Assembly (NCBI GenBank): GCA_964531285.1
Contig: CAZHDI010000001.1
Location: forward strand, 54,080-118,079
DNA: 64,000 nt
Source: CAZHDI01 sp964531285
GTDB taxonomy: Bacteria > Pseudomonadota > Alphaproteobacteria > JAJFIK01
Direction: 5' to 3'
The position numbers and the translations under genes were made by a program. Numbering within the stretch: position 1 is the first letter of the stretch; every line of letters begins with the position of its first letter. The notes beneath the pieces were generated by a model. The model made no database searches, had not been told where the DNA came from, and saw only the letters and a program-made list of their open reading frames with translations. Shown here piece after piece: positions 43,809 through 52,527 of the stretch.

Positions 43809-44264
43809 GCCGCACGCGTTCCTTTGCCTCTGTGCGCCGTAACCCACCGGCGCTTAAACCCAGAACCCGGCATGACAGAGTCACCCCGGTCTCAACAAAT
43901 CCTTAATCGCACCAACGGGCTGCGGTGACCGAAAGCCTCCAGCATTTCCAAGCCGGCGCGAACCGGATACAACCGCCTCGCTGTGCAAATGCGCCCTCAA
44001 AACCGGTGCGAAGGATTGCAGCGCATGCCGATCATGACGCGGCGCCATGGCGAAATCACGGTCTGCCTGCGGCGTGCCTTGGTGCGGTGATGGCCTATTC
44101 GGCGTCCCCCTCGACGGTGGTGGCATTGTGCCGATGACGGGCCAATTTGCCAACCGCCAAAACGGACCCTGTCCGCCATGGCCACTGGCGCCGCGTTCGG
44201 GAGCACATCTTTCGCGCTCGATGCTCACCGCTTGATCATCCCGCGCTTCAACGGAGTTAGAGCC
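43809..44264. other. divergent intergenic region
   Basis: A 456-bp gap between the lipoprotein and transketolase-like genes. It must hold both promoters. The transketolase-like frame is open back to 44178, but the chosen downstream ATG has a better ribosome site. No dyad, repeat or RNA gene stands out. Confidence 0.5.
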
Positions 44265-46640
44265 ATGTCCCATCCGGATTTGCAGGGGAGCGAAACGCGG
44301 CCCTACACCGACGCGGATCTGGTGTGCCTGGAGCAGTTGGAGCGTCGGCTGCAATGGCTGTCCGCCTGGACCATCCACCATGCCAATCATGTCCGCCCGA
44401 ACCGGGACGGGCTGAAGGTCGGTGGCCATCAGGCCTCCTGCGCCTCCATGACCACCATCATGGCGGCGCTCTATTTCCATGTGCTCAATCCGGTGGACCG
44501 GGTGGCCGTCAAGCCCCATGCCAGCCCGGTGTTCCATGCCATTCAGTATCTCATGGGCCGCCAGACCCGCGATCAGCTCGAACGCTTTCGGGCCTTCGGC
44601 GGCGCGCAGTCCTATCCGTCCCGCACCAAGGACCAGGACGATGTGGATTTCTCCACCGGCTCGGTCGGTCTCGGCGTGGCGATTACCGCCTTTGCCTCGC
44701 TGGTGCAGGATTATCTCGAGGGCCATGGCTGGCGCCCGCCCCACAAGCGCGGCCGCATGATCGCCCTGCTCGGCGATGCCGAGCTCGATGAAGGCAATAT
44801 CTTCGAGGCGCTTCTGGAGAGCGCCAAACATGATGTGCGCAACACCTGGTGGATCGTCGACTACAACCGCCAGAGCCTGGATGCGGTGACCCCGGAGCAT
44901 ATGGGCCGGCGGGTGACCGGCATGGTCGAGGCCGCCGGCTGGCGGGTCGAGGTGTTGCGCTATGGCCAGCGGTTGCGGGCCGCCTTCCGGGAGCCGGGCG
45001 GCGATGCGCTGCGGCACTGGATCGAGGATTGCCCAAATGATCTGTATGCGGCGCTCGCCTTCGAAGGCGGCGATGCGTGGCGGTCGATCCTCAAGGACGA
45101 CCTTACGGCGGATCATGCCGTCTGGCCCTATCTCGACAGACTCGATGATGCGGGTCTTGCCACGCTGATGACCAATCTGGGCGGCCATTGCCTGCCCACG
45201 CTTCTGGAGACGTTCCACGGCATTGCCGACGATGCCCCGCGACTGTTTCTGGCGTACACGATCAAAGGCTTCGGCCTGCCGTTTCAAGGGCACAAGGACA
45301 ATCATGCCGGCCTGATGACCCCCGATCAGATGGCCGCCTATCGCGACCAGATGGGTATTGCGGAGGGCGACGAATGGGAACCGTTGGGCGGCCTGCCGGG
45401 CGACGACCGCAGCCGCTTGAGTGCCTATCTGGCCAATGCGCCCCTCGCGGGCGAAGAGGACCGGCGGTTCACCGCCCCCGCGGTTCCCGTGCCGGACACG
45501 GAACAGTTCCCGTCGAAATCGCCGGCCCAGACCTCGACACAAGCGGCGTTCGGGCGCATCCTCCATGATCTGGCGCGCGAGGACGGTCCGCTGGCCGAGC
45601 GCATCGTGACCACCTCGCCCGACGTGACCGTTTCCACCAATCTGGGGGCCTGGGTCAATGCGCGGGGCCTTTATGCCCGGGAGAGCCGGGGCGATGTGTT
45701 CCGGGACCGGCGTATTGCCTCGCCCCAGCGCTGGCAGGCCGGACCGCAGGGTCAGCACATCGAACTGGGCATTGCCGAAAACAATCTGTTCCTGCTTTTG
45801 TCCGCGCTCGGCCTGTCCCACAGCCTGTTCGGCGAGCGGCTGCTGCCGGTCGGCACGCTCTATGATCCGTTCATCGCGCGCGGCCTCGATGCGCTCAACT
45901 ATGCTTGTTACCAGGATGCCCGCTTCCTGCTTGCGGCTACGCCGTCCGGTCTGACGCTGGGTCCCGAGGGGGGCGCCCACCAATCCATCGGCACACCGCT
46001 CATCGGCATGGGACAGCCCGGCTTGACCTCGTTCGAACCGGCCTATGCCGATGAAGTCTCGGTGATCATGCGCTGGGCCTTCGAGCATATGCAGGCGGAG
46101 ACCGGCGGATCGGTTTATCTGCGCCTGTCGACCCGGACGCTCGACCAGCCCGAACGGCGGCTCGACGCGCATCACCGGCAGGCCATCGTCGAGGGGGCCT
46201 ATTGGCGGATCGCGCCTGAAGGCGATGCGCCCCTTGTTCTGGCCTATTGCGGTGCGGTGGCCCCGGATGTCGAGGCTGCGTTCGATCAGCTCCGGGAGGA
46301 TGTGCCCGGGGCGGGGCTTCTTGCCATCACCTCCGCCGACCGTCTGCATCAAGATTGGACCGATGCCCAATCCGCGCCCTTCACCAAGGGCGAGCGCCGC
46401 AAGAGCCCGATCGCCCGGCTCCTCGACGATGTGGCGCCCGATGCGGTGATCGTCACCGTCCATGATGCGGCGCCGGCGGCCCTGTCCTGGCTCGGTGCGG
46501 TGCGCGGCCATCGCTGTGCCGCGCTCGGTGTCGGGCGCTTCGGTCAGACCGGCGATCTGGTTGATCTTTATAAAGATTATCGTCTGGACGCCGACGCGAT
46601 CCTGGACGGCTGCACGGCCGCGCTGCTCAGACTGGCGTAA
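44265..46640 (+). CDS. transketolase / homodimeric pyruvate dehydrogenase E1-like enzyme
   Basis: A 791-residue thiamine-diphosphate enzyme. The N-terminal part (LSAWTIHHANHVRPNRDG with LKVGGHQASCAS) resembles AceE-type E1. The thiamine-diphosphate loop reads LLGDAELDEGNIFEALLES with DYNRQSLD. The middle domain has the conserved Glu in HIELGIAENNLFLLLSALGL and TPSGLTLGPEGGAHQSIGTP. No E2 or E3 genes are nearby, so a transketolase-like two-carbon transfer or an orphan E1 role is likely, perhaps making an unusual sugar. GGAG lies 11 bp before the ATG at 44265. The gene ends with a 14-bp overlap with the convergent methyltransferase. Confidence 0.85.
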   Translation: MSHPDLQGSETRPYTDADLVCLEQLERRLQWLSAWTIHHANHVRPNRDGLKVGGHQASCASMTTIMAALYFHVLNPVDRVAVKPHASPVFHAIQYLMGRQTRDQLERFRAFGGAQSYPSRTKDQDDVDFSTGSVGLGVAITAFASLVQDYLEGHGWRPPHKRGRMIALLGDAELDEGNIFEALLESAKHDVRNTWWIVDYNRQSLDAVTPEHMGRRVTGMVEAAGWRVEVLRYGQRLRAAFREPGGDALRHWIEDCPNDLYAALAFEGGDAWRSILKDDLTADHAVWPYLDRLDDAGLATLMTNLGGHCLPTLLETFHGIADDAPRLFLAYTIKGFGLPFQGHKDNHAGLMTPDQMAAYRDQMGIAEGDEWEPLGGLPGDDRSRLSAYLANAPLAGEEDRRFTAPAVPVPDTEQFPSKSPAQTSTQAAFGRILHDLAREDGPLAERIVTTSPDVTVSTNLGAWVNARGLYARESRGDVFRDRRIASPQRWQAGPQGQHIELGIAENNLFLLLSALGLSHSLFGERLLPVGTLYDPFIARGLDALNYACYQDARFLLAATPSGLTLGPEGGAHQSIGTPLIGMGQPGLTSFEPAYADEVSVIMRWAFEHMQAETGGSVYLRLSTRTLDQPERRLDAHHRQAIVEGAYWRIAPEGDAPLVLAYCGAVAPDVEAAFDQLREDVPGAGLLAITSADRLHQDWTDAQSAPFTKGERRKSPIARLLDDVAPDAVIVTVHDAAPAALSWLGAVRGHRCAALGVGRFGQTGDLVDLYKDYRLDADAILDGCTAALLRLA

Positions 46641-47853
46641 GGCGGGTCGCATCCATCGACAGAGGCGTGTCGCCCGTCAGATCGACCGTGTTGAGACCCG
46701 CCTGCCCCAAGGACCGGTTCACAGCCGCCAGCCGGTCCGGTGCATCGCATACCAGCACGCTCACCGGGCGCTCGCGGGCATCGCCGCGCGAGACCACGGG
46801 CCGGTCCAGGAACCGCGTGCCCTTGGCCGCGTCATCGACGATGAACACCGGATTGAGGCCGGGCACCAGCACCGACAGGATCGCGGTGTACCGGTTGACG
46901 CCGGCCAGCGCGATGGCATGGCCGCGCGCCGCGGCAACACTGCGCGCGCGTTCCGCCCGGATCTCAATCCGGCGCCACCATTTGCGGTGGGTCTCGAACC
47001 AGGCGCGCGCGTCCTCACCCACATTGCACGGTTCGCCGGACAGCGGCACCGGCCCGGCCGATGCGGGACGCACAATCAACGCCGCCGGCGCCTGATCGTC
47101 CGCCAACGCCGCATCCGGATCGGGCTCGAACCCGGCCGCGGCGGTCCATCGGGCGAGGACGGCCCCGGTCATCAACACCCCTTGATCCCACCGGTGAATC
47201 AAAGACGGGTCGGTCTCCAGAACCGGCGGCGCCAGGCTGATCAGCGTCCCGTCATGACACACGGTCCGTATACGGTTCAGCAGGGTCAGCGGCGGCGTGG
47301 CGGTCCAGTCCCCTTGGGCGAAGATCACATCGAAGCGCTGCCCGGCGAACAGGGCCGGATCGAACGCGTCGCGCAGATAGCCCGGGCGCCCATGGGCCGG
47401 CGGCCAATCATCGCCCAGGGCCTCGCCGGGATCGACGCCGATGACTTTCCAGGTCTGGAACCGGTGCGCAAAGCGGCGCGCCGCCAGCCCGTCGCCGCAG
47501 GCGACATCGAGCATGGTGCCCTTACTGTCCAACCCGAACCGGGCCTCGCACAAACTCAAGAGATGGCGCTCGGCTGCGCTTTGGCGGCTCGCCGGCGCCG
47601 GGGCGGCAGGCCCCGTTTGGTCCCGGTTCAACAGGGCATTGGCCGGTATCAGTACTGCTTCAATGGCCCCGCAGGCCGGGCACAGACAGCGCAGCGCGCA
47701 GGACGGTGCCGGCACCGTCGTACCCGCACCGGTCACCAGCCGGTCCTGACCCGCCGGAACGCGCAACAGCACCGGCATCTCCTGATCCGTGCCGCAATTG
47801 CCGCATCGTCTGACGCAGGTCTCTTCGGTGTCGTGTCGATCCGCCACGCTCAT
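46627..47853 (-). CDS. sugar C-methyltransferase-like SAM enzyme
   Basis: A 408-residue protein arranged like NDP-hexose C-methyltransferases (about 410 aa): an N-terminal zinc site (CGNCGTD and CPACG), a SAM domain (GTMLDVACGDGLAARRFAHRF, VIGVDPGEAL) and a C-terminal domain with a Rossmann-like segment (AIALAGVNRYTAILSVLVPG, PVFIVDDAAKGTRFLDRPVV). The perfect ribosome site AAGGAGG five bases before the ATG fixes the start at 47853. It would add a methyl branch to a nucleotide-linked sugar, fitting the adjacent glycosyltransferase and transketolase-like genes. Confidence 0.8.
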   Translation of the reverse strand: MSVADRHDTEETCVRRCGNCGTDQEMPVLLRVPAGQDRLVTGAGTTVPAPSCALRCLCPACGAIEAVLIPANALLNRDQTGPAAPAPASRQSAAERHLLSLCEARFGLDSKGTMLDVACGDGLAARRFAHRFQTWKVIGVDPGEALGDDWPPAHGRPGYLRDAFDPALFAGQRFDVIFAQGDWTATPPLTLLNRIRTVCHDGTLISLAPPVLETDPSLIHRWDQGVLMTGAVLARWTAAAGFEPDPDAALADDQAPAALIVRPASAGPVPLSGEPCNVGEDARAWFETHRKWWRRIEIRAERARSVAAARGHAIALAGVNRYTAILSVLVPGLNPVFIVDDAAKGTRFLDRPVVSRGDARERPVSVLVCDAPDRLAAVNRSLGQAGLNTVDLTGDTPLSMDATRLTPV

Positions 47854-47977
47854 ACCGGCCTCCTTCACCCGGTCCGTCATAACCGGCGCTGCCTTAACCG
47901 CCCGTTTAATCACGGCGCGCGAAGCTGGTCGCTCGCCTCGTTCGGACCGATGCCATCAATCAACAAGGCCGAGTCTC

Positions 47978-49435
47978 ATGGCCCGACACCGCGCAGCAAC
48001 CACCCCTTGCCTTGAAGACGCCACGGACCGGCTGGCCCGCGCGCCAAGCCTTGAGACCCTGCGCGCCGCGGCGGCCCTGCTGCCGGGCCTCGTCCATATG
48101 CCCGGACCGTTCAACGCGCTGTTCTGGACGTTGATGCGCATGGTGGATACGGGGCGCATTCGTCTGCCTCAGGACGATGGCGGGCGCTTCTTCAAATCGG
48201 CCCTGGCACAGCCCTGGATGGTCTTCGCGCAGGTCACCGAGGACAGCCTGCCGCCCGCCGGGCCCCGGGCTCCGGCGCGCCGGGGCGCACGCCCGCGCAT
48301 CGCCATCGTGACGCATCAAATCCTGACACCGCATCATGGTCGTACCGCCCAGGTGCTCGATCTCGCCCATGGGCTTGTCAGTGTCCATGACGCCGATGTG
48401 CTGGTCGTCAACGCCAATAGTTATCCGCTGGTCTGGGAGTCCGGCATCGAGCGGCAGATGATCGCCAACACCCATCCCCAGCTTGAAGGCACGCAGCATT
48501 TCGAGGTGCGCGGCCTGCCCATCGCCCTTTATTCGGAGCGCCTGCGGACCTTCGATGCCGAGAAGCTCGTTTCGATTCGCACACGGATCTTGGATTTCGG
48601 GCCCGATTGCGTGATCGGCTACGGCGGTTTCAACATCGCCAGCGATCTGATCAGCCGGTATGTGCCGGTCCTGCTCCACCCCGACGGGCCGCGCGATCCC
48701 ATCGGCGCGGCGCAGATCATTCTTGGTTGGCCCGGACAGGCGGACCGCCCTGCCTCGGCCGGTCTCGGGTCCTGGGCGACACCGCCCCGGCGCGGCTATG
48801 TGGCCTTCGCCCGGCGTCCCCTGCGCGATCCGGTCGAACCGCCGCGGGCCCGGGTCCGGCTCCCGGCGGGCGCCAGCGCGATTGCGGTCGTGACCGACCG
48901 TCCGAACGCGGATCTCACGGCGGAGGTCCAGGGCCATCTTGCGGGTTTGCTGGACCGGGAACCATCGGTGCATCTGGTCATTGCCGGGCTGGAGAATGGC
49001 GCGGGCCTCATCCCCGCCCTCCAGCGCCACGATATCCGCGTACATTGCCTGCCGGACGTAACGGATCTAACGCCCATGCTGCGTCAGCTCGACGCGATGA
49101 TCCTTCCGGGCGCTTTCGCATCCGCCGACAGTGCGCTGAAGGCCATGGCCGTGGGCATCCCGGTGCTCGCCCATGACGGTGAGGCCGGTGCCCTGCTCGG
49201 CCCCGACCGCCGTCAGGAGAGCATTGCGGACTCATGTAACACGGTCAGCGCCCTGCTGAACGACGCCGGTATCGCTGGCCGCCTGCGGAATGCGGCTCAG
49301 GACGCCGCCGAGGATCTGTTCGATTACGATCTTTATCTTGAGCACGTCATGGCTCAGGTCCGGACCCTGATGACCGATAGCGGCGCCCTGTGGCCAGGCC
49401 GGGCCCAGGCCAGAGGCTGCACGGCGACGGCATAA
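47978..49435 (+). CDS. GT-B glycosyltransferase-like protein
   Basis: A 485-residue protein with a GT-B layout. The first domain begins RIAIVTHQILTPHHGRTAQVLDLAHGL. A later donor-like region reads LDAMILPGAFASADSALKAMAVGIPVLAHDGEAGALLGP, in which the usual acidic EG..xxE pair is weakly conserved. The first ~100 residues are an extra helical region. It is probably a glycan-building transferase with a divergent donor site. AAGG lies about 10 bp before the ATG at 47978. It is divergent from the C-methyltransferase gene. Confidence 0.75.
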   Translation: MARHRAATTPCLEDATDRLARAPSLETLRAAAALLPGLVHMPGPFNALFWTLMRMVDTGRIRLPQDDGGRFFKSALAQPWMVFAQVTEDSLPPAGPRAPARRGARPRIAIVTHQILTPHHGRTAQVLDLAHGLVSVHDADVLVVNANSYPLVWESGIERQMIANTHPQLEGTQHFEVRGLPIALYSERLRTFDAEKLVSIRTRILDFGPDCVIGYGGFNIASDLISRYVPVLLHPDGPRDPIGAAQIILGWPGQADRPASAGLGSWATPPRRGYVAFARRPLRDPVEPPRARVRLPAGASAIAVVTDRPNADLTAEVQGHLAGLLDREPSVHLVIAGLENGAGLIPALQRHDIRVHCLPDVTDLTPMLRQLDAMILPGAFASADSALKAMAVGIPVLAHDGEAGALLGPDRRQESIADSCNTVSALLNDAGIAGRLRNAAQDAAEDLFDYDLYLEHVMAQVRTLMTDSGALWPGRAQARGCTATA

Positions 49436-49481
49436 CGCCCCCATCCGCACGACCTAATTAATACCCATGACCCGGTCCGGG

Positions 49482-50720
49482 TTACCGGGGCGCGGGGCCG
49501 CCCCAGATCCGCCGCGCGATCGTGTCGGCATCGTCACCGCCCGCATCGAGGCCGAGCGTCTGGCGCAGATGATCCGGCCACGCCCGATCGTCGGCACCGT
49601 ATTGGGCGAAGAGCGCCAGCGCGAACCGCTCCAATTCCACCGTCAGGCACCCGTTGAAGGGACGCGGCGCTTCGCCTTCCGGATCGAGCGCCCGGGTCAG
49701 CGACTCCAGATGCACGGTCACCGCCCCGGCCGTCGTTTCGGTCTCGGCATAAGGCAGCCGGAGCTTGACCGCATAGCGCAGGCCGGCCGTTTCGCTGAAG
49801 GTATTGCCCATGGTGGGTCGGCTCGCGGCGTCCCCCTCGGCTTCGGCTTCGATGCGCCCGCCCAGATCCAGAAACTCCAGCAGACTGGCCATATCGTCGA
49901 GCCAGGTCTCGCGGGCCGCCAACACAAAGGCTTCCTGGCCGCTCGCCATGATCGACCGGACACTGAAGACACCCGCGCCGGCAATCCCGTCCGACAAGGC
50001 CTCCACGGGCCGGAACCCGACGGTATGGGCGGTCACGGCGTGGTCGCGGGCATCACCGGCCAGCGCCAACACATGGTGGGCACATTGGCAGGTCATCGGC
50101 GGCAGACCGTAACGCGCCGGATCGAAATGCTCCGCAACCGGCACCTCATCGCCCGTGTCAGCGCTTCCCATGGTTTGCGCGATGCTGCGGCGGGTCCTGT
50201 CGTCCGCTTGAACGGGCGTACACAGAATGGGCCGCGGATGACCAGGGCTGAAGGCTTTGGTGGCCTGGAACATGCGGGCCGACCAGAGCGGCGGATAGGC
50301 AGCGGGCAACGCACCATAGGCCTGGGCCAAACTGGCGAGCAGACCGTCAAGGCCGCGCATCACCGCCAGAAACGATCCGGCATAACCATAAAGCCCCTCG
50401 GCAATCGGTGCCATATCGCCGCTGCCGGCAAGAACCGGGTGCGGATCACCAGGGCGTCCGGGCGGTCCTTTGACCTCGGCAACCACATCGCGCGCTTGCG
50501 ATCCGGGGACCTCAAGGAGCCGGACGACCAGATCCTCAAGCGTATCGGCGGACGGCGGTGCCGGAGCATCGGCACGCAGATGGACCGCGATCGAGTCCGC
50601 GCCCACCGTGACGTCGCTGGACCCAAACCGCCGCGCGATCGCACCGCGGACATGATCCGCGGTCGCTGCATCGATGGGCGCGTCAAGGGGGATATGAACG
50701 ACACGGGAGGCTTGAGCCAT
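49482..50720 (-). CDS. class II aaRS-like protein resembling amino acid:carrier protein ligase
   Basis: A 412-residue protein. Residues 1-70 form an extra N-terminal domain. From residue 105 (IAEGLYGYAGSFLAVMRGLDGLL) it follows the layout I recall for amino acid:[carrier protein] ligases, relatives of archaeal-type seryl-tRNA synthetase: AYPPLWSARM (141-150), a Cys pair in MTCQC (209-213), a motif-2-like GFRP (235-238) with VFSVRSIMASG (251-261), TMGNTFSETAGLRYAVKL (303-320), and motif 3 as GCLTVELERFALALF (357-371). Two of the three zinc ligands seem kept (Cys211 or 213, Cys358), while the usual Glu after motif 2 appears as Ser256. It may load an amino acid on a carrier protein, or be a degenerate paralogue. 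Confidence 0.6.
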   Translation of the reverse strand: MAQASRVVHIPLDAPIDAATADHVRGAIARRFGSSDVTVGADSIAVHLRADAPAPPSADTLEDLVVRLLEVPGSQARDVVAEVKGPPGRPGDPHPVLAGSGDMAPIAEGLYGYAGSFLAVMRGLDGLLASLAQAYGALPAAYPPLWSARMFQATKAFSPGHPRPILCTPVQADDRTRRSIAQTMGSADTGDEVPVAEHFDPARYGLPPMTCQCAHHVLALAGDARDHAVTAHTVGFRPVEALSDGIAGAGVFSVRSIMASGQEAFVLAARETWLDDMASLLEFLDLGGRIEAEAEGDAASRPTMGNTFSETAGLRYAVKLRLPYAETETTAGAVTVHLESLTRALDPEGEAPRPFNGCLTVELERFALALFAQYGADDRAWPDHLRQTLGLDAGGDDADTIARRIWGGPAPR

Positions 50721-50850
50721 GATCAGTCCTCAAAAACGGGTCCGGACCGCACCGGTGACGGGGCGGTCCGGATGAGGCGGGATGATCGGGCCAGGCCGCT
50801 TGACAGCCCGTTAAAACCGGACCGAAACTTATCCGAGAACGGAGGGCTGT

Positions 50851-51984
50851 CTATCCTTTGGCGAGACCGGGATCCACCAGATCGTAGTCAAGCGCTTCGA
50901 AAACGCTCGATCCGTTGTGACGGGCGAGGATTTCGCAGTGTTCCCGGCTGAACACGGCCGCATACTCGCCCGGAACCGGATGATCGCCGCCGGTCTGTGA
51001 CGGTACGGTGATCCCGCTGCGGTCACAGCGGGTTTTGAACGCGTCGATCATGTCTTCCAGGGTCATCGGCGCGCCGCCGTCGAGCGCGGGAAGGCCATCC
51101 GGGTCGTATCCAGAATGATCCAGAATGCCCGCGATCAGGCCGACCTCATGGGCCAATAGATCCTCATAGCGGCAGAAAATCATCCGGGAGCCCAGACGCT
51201 GGAGCGCCGCGAGCCAGCCTTCCATCCAGTCGATCATGACAGGGTACACGGTCCGGACAAGCCAGGTGAGCCGGTTCTCGGCGCTTTCCGATTGATAATG
51301 GAAATACGGCACGCCCAGATCGCGCGCGAGGGCGTAATGCCAGCGGCCTTCCTCTCCGGCTGCTTCCAGTGTCCGGTAGAGCGCGGCGAGGCTGTCGGCC
51401 GGGTGACGGACATGGGCGAGGAGCCGCAGATCGCTGCGCGGTCCAAGCACCGCCAGATTGGCTTCACTGGCCGGAAATGTGTCATGCATGACCGAACAGG
51501 CGTGCATGGCGGTATCGACCCAGGTCGGCACCAGGGTGCCCCGGTTCCACATGCCACGCGCCGTCCGTACCCGGAACGCCCCCAGCAGATGCGCCAGACA
51601 CGATGTCAGATAGGTCGCGCCGGATTCGGGCATGCAGGTCATATAGACCGGACGCGTCGATCCCAAGCCCGAGAGCAGCGCGGCCCGACCGGCAAACCGC
51701 TCCGTGAACCCCAGATGCCGGTCGAAATCATAGGTCTCGACCGTTTCGCCCGGCCCTTTCGTCCGTAGACGGTCAAGCCAGGATGCGGCACTGGCGAAAT
51801 CTCCCGCCAGTTCCCTGATCTGTGCCTTGAAATAGCTGGCCCGCTCGGTATCCCGGCCGGCGCAAATCAGCCCGTCCAGGACGCGAGAAGCCTGATTGAT
51901 ATCCTCGGCGCTCCAATCCGGCAGCGCGAAGATATGGTCGGATAAAGCAAAATCCGACTCGATTTGATGAACTGCGACCCTCAT
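50851..51984 (-). CDS. sulfotransferase-fold protein
   Basis: A 377-residue protein. The sulfotransferase signatures are a P-loop-like PAPS 5' site (YMTCMPESGATYLTSCLAHLL, with PESGAT) and the 3'-phosphate site LLAHVRHPADSLAALYR. An aspartate-rich, RYEDLL motif near 300 completes the usual pattern. About 100 N-terminal residues are TPR- or helix-like (AGRDTERASYFKAQIRELAGDFASAASWLDRL). It would transfer sulfate from PAPS to a glycan or small molecule. The start at 51984 is chosen for length; a frame extends to 52071. It is co-oriented with the ligase-like gene 130 bp downstream. Confidence 0.8.
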   Translation of the reverse strand: MRVAVHQIESDFALSDHIFALPDWSAEDINQASRVLDGLICAGRDTERASYFKAQIRELAGDFASAASWLDRLRTKGPGETVETYDFDRHLGFTERFAGRAALLSGLGSTRPVYMTCMPESGATYLTSCLAHLLGAFRVRTARGMWNRGTLVPTWVDTAMHACSVMHDTFPASEANLAVLGPRSDLRLLAHVRHPADSLAALYRTLEAAGEEGRWHYALARDLGVPYFHYQSESAENRLTWLVRTVYPVMIDWMEGWLAALQRLGSRMIFCRYEDLLAHEVGLIAGILDHSGYDPDGLPALDGGAPMTLEDMIDAFKTRCDRSGITVPSQTGGDHPVPGEYAAVFSREHCEILARHNGSSVFEALDYDLVDPGLAKG

Positions 51985-52071
51985 GACCAGGACGATGCCT
52001 GGATCGCCATGAACAATTGGTAAAGAACGCGGGTGGCCGTTAGGACCTCTGGGCCCGTGGTCAAAACACAA

Positions 52072-52102
52072 CGGCCGCCCCCGGGAGGTCCGGGCGCGGC
52101 CG
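52072..52102 (-). terminator. terminator of the 34-residue protein gene
   Basis: On the minus strand a 13-bp stem (CGGCCGCGCCCGG with its partner, one G:G mismatch) and 5-base loop are followed by TTGTGTTTT. It lies 25 bp past the small gene's stop and ahead of the sulfotransferase gene, so the small gene is its own transcript. Confidence 0.75.
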
Positions 52103-52127
52103 CTGCAAAAAAGTGTGTCGGATCGGC

Positions 52128-52232
52128 TTACATGTAAGCCGACGACAGGAATTCGAAAGCCAGATATGCGAAGCCGGCCACAGCCAGGCTGACCGCGATG
52201 ACTTCGAGCGCAATGCGAGATCCAGCGCGCAT
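52128..52232 (-). CDS. 34-residue single-pass membrane protein
   Basis: A tiny gene with strong signals: GGGAGGGG seven bases before its ATG and its own terminator 25 bp downstream. The product is 34 residues: a basic start (MRAGSR), a hydrophobic span (IALEVIAVSLAVAGFAYLAFEF) and a short tail LSSAYM. It should be a bitopic inner-membrane peptide. No toxin-antitoxin partner or known family is recognised. Confidence 0.75.
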   Translation of the reverse strand: MRAGSRIALEVIAVSLAVAGFAYLAFEFLSSAYM

Positions 52233-52527
52233 GTGATCCCCTCCCAGGAATACAAGAGTAACAACACTGTCGGGCGGAAGCCGGGTCGCACCGCGGCCAC
52301 GGTGACTTCCGTTCGGCACTCCCTCAATTAATGATTCCGCACCGCAAAAGAATTGCATTGGTTGCATGACTGGATTTCACGAGGCGCGGATCTCACCTCG
52401 CCCGCGCTTCCCGCGATTGTGAGCGCGGTTGAGCCAAGGGTGAGCGCCGCCGGGATTGCCTGCGGAGGCCAAGGCCTTACTGTGACGCAGAACGGAATGA
52501 CGAACGGAACCGAGGGGGGACACGGGG

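Noticed and set aside
43881..46652. 923-codon antisense frame over the transketolase-like gene
   Set aside because: It covers a gene with clear thiamine-diphosphate motifs and has composition of a shadow frame.
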